From Ceratopteris richardii (Eukaryota; Streptophyta; Polypodiopsida; Polypodiales; Pteridaceae): a stretch of 64,000 bases of DNA. Where the stretch lies: assembly GCA_020310875.1 (NCBI GenBank), contig CM035432.1, positions 96,377,467 through 96,441,466 of the forward strand. The letters are read 5' to 3'. The position numbers and the translations under genes are program-made. A model generated the notes under the pieces. The model was given only the letters and a program-made list of their open reading frames with translations. It was not told the DNA's origin and did no database searches. Positions 57,170 through 64,000 of the stretch are shown here, piece after piece (positions within the stretch are counted from its first letter, which is position 1; each line of letters opens with the position of its first letter).

Positions 57170-60100
57170 CTGAAACAACAGAAAACCACTTAGAGGCCAA
57201 TCAACATTTTGAGTAATGGAAATTGTTAAAATTGAAATTACCTATGCCCGAAAAAAGGTCTAGGACCCAGTCATCATCATTGGAGAATAGTTGAAGCAAT
57301 CTCATTATGAGCTTTTGTGGCTTCTGATAGGGGTTAACCAATGTCCTGTCCCAAGCTACATGACGAAGTTTCTTGGTAACGGCTGGGAACATGAGCACAT
57401 TTGAGATCCCATTCTCATTGCAATGCTCCCTGACTCTCCTTTTGCTTACTTCATCATAATAGCCAACTGTAATGCATTCAGTGGAGCTCACAAACCTATG
57501 CAAAGAAGTGTGATTAACGTTTGTCTTCACCCTGCCAACAAGAACTATAAGTGACAGAGAGCATCATTAAAGCCATGGAGATAGAAAGAAGATTACTTAC
57601 CACGTGAGGCACTCCAGAGCATGACATCTTGACTTCAGAGCAGTTGAAACAGAGAAAGACTGATCTCTGCTATGGAAATTTACTATCCTCCAAAGAGGAG
57701 ACATAGTCAACTCTGCAAAATCAGTGACCATCTTCCAAATCTGAGGGTGTTTGAAGGGTTCATCATCATTAACTGATCCCAACATCCTAAATCCATAGGG
57801 TATGTCTGCTATGAGAAGGGGGAAATGCTTTCTAGGCACAATAGAACAAATGTTATTTACATCACTACAGAATACATTGTAATATACAAGCCTGAGGGGG
57901 TCTAGGGGATTGGAGAAACATTTCAGATCAGGTTCATCATCAAAATCAATCTCCTTGGCTTTCGGTCTGGATTTCTCATGCCTTGCTCTTTGAATGTGAG
58001 CCAGGAATGCAGGGGGGCAATCATCTACTAGCTCTGCAAACTTACTTTTCTTTGGTTTCTACATAATAAAGTGGAAAGACAATTAAATGAGCTCTTCAAT
58101 ATAGCAAACGAAACATAAGGAATCGATGCATGGCATCGATTTCGTGTGTGGGTCGATGCCAGGCATTGACTTTCTACTGAAAGTTGATGCCTGGCATTGA
58201 CTTGGGGACATAAGTCGATGCCTTGCATCGACTTATGCCAGGAGGTCGATGCCAAGCATCGACTTATGCCACCAAGTCGATGCCAAGCATCGACTTATGC
58301 CATGAGGTCGATGCTAGGCATCGACTTTTGGCACGAGGTTGATGCCAGGCATCGACATTCAGCAGTAAGTCGATGCCAGGAATCGACTTCCTACTAAAAG
58401 CCTGGCATCGAATTGGTTAGGTGAATCAAGTTATCTAGTCTAATAGAAAACCAGGCATGCTCTCTGAAAGAGAACGTACCCAATCACAAAACATGATAAA
58501 ATATTCTAATAAAGCTTTGTAGGATGATGTGGTTGGATAGTCTGCTTGGACCTCTGTCCAAGAAAAGCAACCCAGCCTCTTCATTATCACCTCTTGAATC
58601 TTCATGTATACTTTATGACTATAATCACAGAAATGAAAAAGAGACTAGGCTAGACCAGAAACATGGGAGGGGGGAGAAGATGTGAGAATAACATACATAG
58701 TTATTGAGCTCAGTCACCATCTCCTCCAGGCTTAACTCCTTGGAGATTACCCTTGACAAAGTTGATATAATCAATGTATCATCCTTGATTCCTTGAAGGG
58801 CCCTCCATGGTGTCAACTTCATGTCCTCAGAAGCCTCTTCAATTGAGAGGTCAACTTTCCTTCCCTTTCCCTTCAGATCAACCAATGGGTCTCGCCTCGA
58901 CTTCCATTGCTTCTGGCCCTTGACCTCCTTGTTCACCCACATTGTGAAAATTTTATCCTGCAGATCCCAGATCTCACCTGTTCTGAATGCCAGTTGAAAC
59001 CATGGATCATATTTTCTCAAAGCATCAGACTTTCTATTCTCATCCAATGCAATTCCAACCTCAATAAGGCATTACTTTTGTAGATTGGGATGTATTCTTC
59101 GAGCTTCCTTCACGAGACAATCTTCATATTCATGGTGGAAGAACCGAATTCTCTCTATGGAGGAAATTTTTGGCCTGTAGTCATTGTCATTGTTGTGATC
59201 CCAAGCAAGAAGCTTGGCTTCCTCAGTTGTAAGACCAACATATATCTTGCACTCTGCATACCTAAATAAGAATGTGGTGGGGTGCTCCTTCACTAGCTGT
59301 CTGCGGGCCTCTGCAAAGTGTGAACCAACAATCACATAATATGTATACTCCTCAAACAAACCCTCATTGAAATCCTCCATAGAGCTGCACTCATTCAGAT
59401 CCACCATGACAAGGAAAGGCACAACAGTAGCATGAGGATTTATTTTCATTTTCTTCTTAAGATTCTGCACGAGCAAATTGTGTGGCTCCCTGATCTCAAG
59501 GGGCCTCCTCCCTGTGACTAGATCCACTGGTGGCCTATCGATGATATTGATTGATAGGTGGAACAACTACCCCTTCTTCACAACTTTTCTTCTAGCTATG
59601 TCCTCCCTCATCTTGTTCTGCTCAGTACCAACAACACCTGAGGCAAGCTCTCCACCAGGTGCAACTATTATATCCTCAGAGCTAGAGCTTGAGTCAGAAG
59701 ACCCCTCATCAGCAATTCTCTTCTTTTTCTTCAGGAACTTTTTCTGCACGCACTGCTTACCCCTTGCCTTTACAGGGGTTGTCATCTTCTGTTGTGTTGG
59801 CATGATGTTGCCCTGGATCCATGGCATCAAGTCGTTGATAAGATTCAATGAGTCCGTGCATATCTCTAGAAGCCTCTCTGGAACACAGCACTCTGGGCAC
59901 AAGAAATCCATCTTGCATATTACATTTCTTAAGCCTTTCGATGTCTCTACCAGGACAAGGAGGTTGTCAGAATCCTCATCTTCATAATCGAGTTTGAACA
60001 GAAGGCCACAGTGAAAACCCTGTGTTGTCGTGATCTTTCCTCTCCCGTACGCCCCTTCGAACACAAGTAGGACTGCATTCTTTTCTTCCACATACTGAAG

Positions 60101-61020
60101 GCACCACTCCAGGTTTTTCATGTCCCGGAGTGGACGATCTGTCCTTAAGACCTCTACGTCCCTTGACCTTTCCTTCCTAGTTGCATCATCCTCAGGAATT
60201 TTGATGCTACTCTGTCCACCAGAGGACATTCCAACCGGATTGCTGGCCTTCTCAGAGGATAAGGATGCAATGTTTTTCTTCGGTTTTTCTTGGTGACCAA
60301 TGCCTCTGTCACGTTGCTGATCCACAGAGCTCATTGTCACTTTCAGCTTCTTGAAGGGCCTCTCACTTTTGGACTCAGCATCCCTGAAAGGGCTTGGAAA
60401 TATGAGCTCATATGTTAATGTGTTTTCAAGGGTCCAAGTCGATGCCATGCATCGACTTCAGGGTGCAAGTTGATGCCTGGCATCGACTTGCACCCTGAAG
60501 TTGATGCCTGGCATCGACTTGGCATCCAACTCGATGCCTGGCATCGACTTGCACCTAAAAGTCGATGCCTGGCATCAACTTTTAGGCCACATTCGATGCT
60601 AGGCATCGACCTTCCAAGTCGATGCCAGGCATGGAGTTGAGGGTGCAATTCGATGCCAGGCATTGAATTTAAGTGAAAGTCGATGCCTCGCATCAACTTG
60701 AGGGTGCAAATCGATGCCAGGCATCGAGTTGGACCCCAAAGTCAATGCACAGCATCGACTTGCACCTAAAAGTCGATGCCTGGCATCGACTTACACCATT
60801 CAGTTGATGCTTGGCATCGAGTTGTACCCTCATTGGATCTAGATTTTATGAGCTAAGAAAAATAAAAACCTAGAAAGCATACTATTTACTCAAACAAACA
60901 AAAGGAATCTTTTAGGAATCTTTTTTTGTGGTATGATTTTGTCTACCTCTTGGTACTCTTGCCAACATTCTTCTTCTCCATGAGAGTTGCCTTGCTGGTT
61001 TGCTGAGCTCTGTGCTCCAT
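56838..61020 (-). CDS. Beta-class DNA amino-methyltransferase gene, six exons, with two in-frame stops
   Basis: Host-type gene of about 1000 codons. CDS parts on the minus strand: 60,947-61,020; 58,697-60,383; about 58,480-58,644; 57,601-58,058; 57,242-57,531; 56,838-57,169. Phases agree at the junctions 1-2, 3-4, 4-5 and 5-6, all GT-AG; the 2-3 junction is tentative. The C-terminal third is a DNA methylase of the N4-cytosine/N6-adenine type (Pfam N6_N4_Mtase like): LLIADIPYGF (motif IV), then PYQKPQKLIMRLLQ and WVLDLFSGIGTTLACSLK (motif I, S-adenosylmethionine binding), then IAVEKDDAQV. Motif IV before I marks the beta order. The N-terminal part has basic, nuclear-signal-like KKFLKKKKR near residue 240 and no domain I know. 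It probably methylates DNA in the nucleus; the target base is not decidable. TAG at 59,567-59,569 and TAA at 59,072-59,074 interrupt exon 2, so this copy may be a pseudogene. Confidence 0.8.
57242..57531 (-). CDS. Methyltransferase gene, exon 5 (QKP and first half of motif I)
   Basis: Acceptor TTGGCAG. Reads WVKTNVNHTSLHRFVSSTEC, then NPYQKPQKLIMRLLQLF and DDDWVLDLFSGI. Donor ATAG/GTAATT cuts the motif I glycine codon, which is completed in exon 6. Confidence 0.85.
57601..58058 (-). CDS. Methyltransferase gene, exon 4 (motif IV)
   Basis: Acceptor TATGTAG. Reads KPKKSKFAELVDDCPPAF, then VPRKHFPLLIADIPYGFRML, to a donor at GTG/GTAAGT. DIPYG takes the place of the D/N/S-PPY catalytic motif IV. 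SPLWRIVNFHSRDQSF follows, where the family has the strand after motif IV. Confidence 0.8.
58120..58412. repeat. 31-bp palindromic minisatellite in intron 3
   Basis: About nine and a half units of the same palindromic core as at 60,430-60,832, with other spacers (TATGCCAG, TATGCCAC and similar). It fills most of the intron 58,059-58,479. Confidence 0.95.
58480..58644 (-). CDS. Methyltransferase gene, exon 3 (left edge uncertain)
   Basis: An open frame reads SHKVYMKIQEVIMKRLGCF and YKALLEYFIMFCDW and ends at donor TGG/GTACGT. An acceptor CCTAG at 58,645 keeps phase with exon 2 but leaves an intron of only 52 bp. The acceptor TTATAG at 58,619 would need a different donor. Confidence 0.6.
58697..60383 (-). 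CDS. Methyltransferase gene, exon 2
   Basis: Acceptor CCCTTTCAG before GGATGC. 562 codons in one frame, containing two stops (59,567-59,569 TAG; 59,072-59,074 TAA). Protein-like sequence continues across both: LFHLSINIIDRPPVDLVTG after the first and ALRKYDPWFQLAFRTGEIW after the second. It contains a Lys/Ser-rich region, then acidic runs. No known domain. Donor TAT/GTATGT at 58,696. Confidence 0.72.
60430..60832. repeat. 31-bp palindromic minisatellite in intron 1
   Basis: About 13 units with a period near 31 bp. Each has a dyad core like GTCGATGCC[A/T]GGCATCGAC extended by AA...TT, with a variable spacer of about 8 bp such as GCACCCTG or GCACCTAA. It fills most of the intron between 60,384 and 60,946. 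Open frames across it are artefacts. Confidence 0.95.
60947..61020 (-). CDS. Methyltransferase gene, exon 1
   Basis: Starts at ATG 61,018-61,020 (MEHRAQQTSKATLMEKK) and ends with donor AG/GTAGAC. It leaves two bases, which are completed by the G at 60,383. The ATG was chosen because it is the first after the TATA box and splices in phase to exon 2. A second in-frame Met follows 14 codons on. Confidence 0.7.
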
Positions 61021-61087
61021 GGCTGTCTGTGCTCTGTTGCTCTCTCTTGCTCGTGGATTTTGAAAATGAGAATGATCTCCTCCTCTG

Positions 61088-61096
61088 CTATTTATA
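61088..61096 (-). promoter_or_regulatory. TATA box of the methyltransferase gene
   Basis: TATAAATAG on the minus strand, 67 bp upstream of the ATG, a normal plant core-promoter spacing with transcription start expected near 61,060. A short CA-rich leader follows. Confidence 0.65.
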
Positions 61097-61099
61097 GGA

Positions 61100-62180
61100 A
61101 ATTGGGTAACTTGAACCAGAGACTAACTAGATCTAACTGAAGAATCGAGTTGCTAACTATATCTGTCAACTTATCTAACCAGCAAATACCACTCACACAA
61201 ATTGGTTGTTTCACCTCGACTTTAGTGAAATATTTATAGAACCTTGCAACTATATATATACATTTGCATGCAATTTACACTTCAATGGCAAGAGTATGGT
61301 ATGTACATGAGGAAGTCTAATCTCATGTATAAATTGTTTCTTAGAATCTCTTGCTTGGGAAAAAATCAAGTCTAAGTTGTGTTGAATATGGGAGATTAAT
61401 GACATCTTTATAGTCTTATCCTTCTCACTTCAATTCATATTCACATTTATCTTGTAACACGTTGAAAAGGAAAATCGATGTACGAATAAACGTTCAACAA
61501 AGAACTTTGGGGTTCAAACGTCTTGAACAACAAAATAGGTTGGTAATTTCTACAAAATAGGTTGGTAATTTCAAATGTCACTCATTGTCTTTGTAGAAAA
61601 GAGAAAATCAAATGAAGTTATTCATAGCATCCAACGTTCAGGAAAATCGTAGATTCAAAATTCATTTGAAAATCTTTTGTAACAAGCGGTTTGCCATGGA
61701 TATAGCTTTTACACATAATTCTTACATATACTTTTTTGTGTACCTGTTTTACACATAATTCTTTCTGAATATACTTTCGTATACCTCTTTGAGATCTAGC
61801 CAAGATCACAATAAAACCTAATCCTTGAAATCTTAACCAAAGGTAAAATTTCTTCTTGTAAAGTCTTCAATGGCACTACTCCAAACAATTTTAATATCTA
61901 ATCCAGTTGGAACTCAACTTGGATATATTGATTCACTCATAATGCTTAGACTCAATGACTCATATCTAGTTTGAAATCAACTGTGTATCTCATCTTTCAA
62001 AAGTGAATCAAATCTTTGGTTCCCTTATTAGTGTATATTTGAGTAATTAAGTACTTTAATTTTAGGCTTTAATGTAATTTGATGTTTAATGCACTTTAAT
62101 GTACTTTAATGAACTTTTGATTTCATATCTACTTGATGTGACATTTGATGTGACATCTTCACTTGATCTCGGATTTCTAC
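61100..62180. other. Intergenic, no feature recognised
   Basis: AT-rich region between the divergent methyltransferase and transposase-like genes. A short direct repeat (AAATAGGTTGGTAATTTC) lies near 61,530-61,575. No coding support. Confidence 0.5.
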
Positions 62181-62181
62181 T

Positions 62182-62190
62182 TATTTAAAA
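62182..62190 (+). promoter_or_regulatory. Possible TATA box of the DUF7869-like gene
   Basis: TATTTAAAA 47 bp before the ATG at 62,229. It is AT-rich here, so it may be chance. Confidence 0.35.
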
Positions 62191-62228
62191 AGGTCATTCA
62201 TCCTCAGTCTTCTTTGAAGTGAGTGAAG

Positions 62229-64000
62229 ATGAGCTCAATCTTTTCAGTGGATGCTTGGGCATCAGCTTCCTCTGCTCATATTGATACAGTTTTGGATTCA
62301 TTGTTCTCAGTTGACCCTTTCCACATAAGTGATGATCCCTATGGTTTAGAACGTGCTATTGATTCTATGTTTTCTGTTGAGTCATTTCAGTTATCCAATT
62401 CACAGTGCAATGCTGCTCAACCAAATGCACCTCTTGATCTCCCATCTGATCCAACCATTGATCTCCCTTCTGACTCAAGTGCATGTGGAGAAACGGAAAA
62501 GCAAAGCAAGCTCAATCTACGTGTTAAAAGAAGGCCTCGTGAAGTAAGTCAAAAAAGATTTAAATAAATTACTTCAGATAGACAGATTGCATTGGATATT
62601 GTGAAGCATTGTTGTGGTTTGAAATGTTTGTACAATTTAGGAATGAAGAAACTAAAGCACCTAAGAGAGAAATTCCTGCATTTAGATAGTGAAAGGCAGG
62701 ACATATACCTTGTTTCTCGCATGCAAATGATTGAGGATAACATGTCAGTAACACGTGTTGCTTTTGAATATTTCTTTAGTCAAGGGATGCGATGTTGTCG
62801 GGCTGCATTTAAAATTGCAATGGGTGTGGGACATTTTAGAATACATAGGGTTCAATAGGGGCTTATGAATAGGGATCTCATTTTGGATACGTTCCATGTT
62901 GGGACCAAAGGATCTGTTGGACGTCATGCAATGAATTGGATGACGAACTATTTTAGCTTGCATTGTGAGGTTATGCCTACAACTGGAAGGTTGCACTTGT
63001 CAGATAACTTTTCTCGTCGAGAGGTATTTCAAATATATAGAGCAGACATGGAAAATAGAAATGAGAAGTATGTGTTGTATCGTCACTTTACTCGATTATG
63101 GAAGGAAGAGTTTAACAATGTGTCTATTCCTCGTAAAGTTAGAATGGGTGAATGTTCAGTTTGCACCACTTTGAAAAACATGGCAAAGGGGGCTACAACA
63201 CCACAGGAAAAGGATAATTTTAAAAACCTTCTTAACAATCATCGTGAGAGTCAAGCTTTAGAGAGAAAGAAAGCAATTCATCATCGAAGTAAAGCATTTA
63301 GAAATTCGGAGCGTTATATGTGTTTGTTGATCGATAGTATGGATAAAAAAAAACTTGTTTGCCACATTTTTATCGCATCCCTAAGGACATTGGAGATGAA
63401 GTCCTTGTGCAAATGCATTTGGTTGGTGCTTTGGTATACAATGGAACTGTAATGTCCAAGGTTTTCTTCACATATCCGAATGTGCATAATGATCCAAACC
63501 TTACAGTTACTGTCATTCATCGGGTTTTGCAATCATGGAAGGGTCTTTTGCCACCAACTCTATATTTGCAACTTGATAATACTGCAAGAGAGAATAAAAA
63601 TTCTACAGTCTTTGGATATTTAAGCATGCTTGTTGAAAAAAAGGTATTTCAGTAAATTTCCTTCTGGTTAGCCACACTCATGATCACATTGATCAAATGT
63701 TCAGTACTTTCTCTAAGAAGTTGGCACGTAACAATGCTTTTACTCTTCCGATTTTATCTGAGCTAAATTCATAAGCATATATTCCAAAGCCTGAAGTTCA
63801 ACACCTCACACAAATTTATAACTTTAAGCACTTTTGCTCAATGGGCCTTGATAATTGTGCTAAGGTTTTGGCTCCATTGCACAATATTAGTTTCAACCAT
63901 GTATTCTTGATGAGGAGGGTTGATGAAATAACCCTTTTATTTGCAAAGCAATATTCATCTTCTCCTGGGTGGGAGCCTAAAGAGGGATGCAGATTCTTAT
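62229..64000 (+). pseudogene. DUF7869-like, transposase-type protein, damaged, continues past window
   Basis: Starts MSSIFSVDAWASASSAH at 62,229. In order: a basic segment; VTRVAFEYFFSQGMRCCRAAFK; KGSVGRHAMNWMTNYFSLHC; a CSVC zinc-like region (MGECSVCTTLKNMAKG) with a Lys/Glu-rich helix; YMCLLIDSMDK; VLVQMHLVGALVYNG; LYLQLDNTARENKNSTVFGYL; and VSHTHDHIDQMFSTF. This order, with the LQLDN and HTHDHIDQ motifs, matches eukaryotic DUF7869 proteins, which look like RNase H-fold transposases; spaced acidic residues are visible. In-frame stops at 62,565-62,567 and 62,856-62,858 and frame changes at the A-run near 63,345 and near 63,651 show decay. It may be a DNA transposon or a decayed host gene. 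Confidence 0.65.

Noticed and set aside
58028-60696. Open frames of 66-93 codons made of RCQAST/MPGID-type repeats
   Set aside because: Translations of the intronic minisatellite, not exons.
58120-60832. CRISPR-like array: palindromic repeats with short variable spacers
   Set aside because: The spacers are about 8 bp and often related, repeats drift, the arrays lie in introns of a plant gene and no cas genes exist. A minisatellite is the better reading.
56838-61020. Bacterial contamination as source of the methyltransferase
   Set aside because: Five introns, phase-consistent at most junctions, a TATA box and repeat-filled introns show a eukaryotic gene.
62544-62577. A 34-bp intron (GTAAGT to TTCAG) that would remove the first in-frame stop of the DUF7869-like gene
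   Set aside because: Far shorter than usual plant introns, and other damage follows, so decay is more likely. Not fully excluded without RNA data.

Overview
The window looks like AT-rich nuclear DNA from a plant with a large, repeat-laden genome. The evidence is many Ty1/Copia LTR retrotransposons with 5-bp target duplications and initiator-Met tRNA primer sites, GT-AG introns, TATA boxes and long microsatellites. One host gene encodes a beta-class DNA amino-methyltransferase. From memory, such genes are known in algae and some non-seed plants, so a bryophyte, lycophyte or fern is plausible, but the sequence does not prove a lineage.

Positions 1-10,564 hold a three-level nest. A young, nearly whole Copia element (A, 907-7389, minus strand) sits in the gag of Copia B (minus, up to 9037, running off the left edge). 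B sits in the reverse-transcriptase region of Copia C (plus, ending with an LTR at 10,564). Positions 10,565-16,685 hold an old gag fossil (K), then gene-free DNA with microsatellites.

Positions 16,686-46,315 form a deep nest supported by target-site duplications. Old element H is split by C-prime (17,123-45,599), which is split by F (21,415 to about 44,227). F contains D (21,744-35,062) and G (35,481-41,151). D contains E (25,103-31,903). An unrelated 1.1-kb segment also sits in the left LTR of C-prime. Positions 46,316-56,184 hold older remnants (I, J), a shortened C-type element with an extra LTR piece (52,335-55,799) and a TCTA/AT microsatellite block.

The right 8 kb is different. On the minus strand, 56,838-61,020 is a six-exon gene whose reading phases agree across its junctions (the exon 2-3 junction is tentative). 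It has a TATA box and ends in a permuted methyltransferase domain (DIPYG, then QKP and DLFSGIGTT). Two of its introns carry the same 31-bp palindromic minisatellite, and two in-frame stop codons lie in exon 2. On the plus strand from 62,229 to the window end is a damaged gene for a transposase-like protein resembling the DUF7869 family. I found no tRNA, rRNA or envelope gene.
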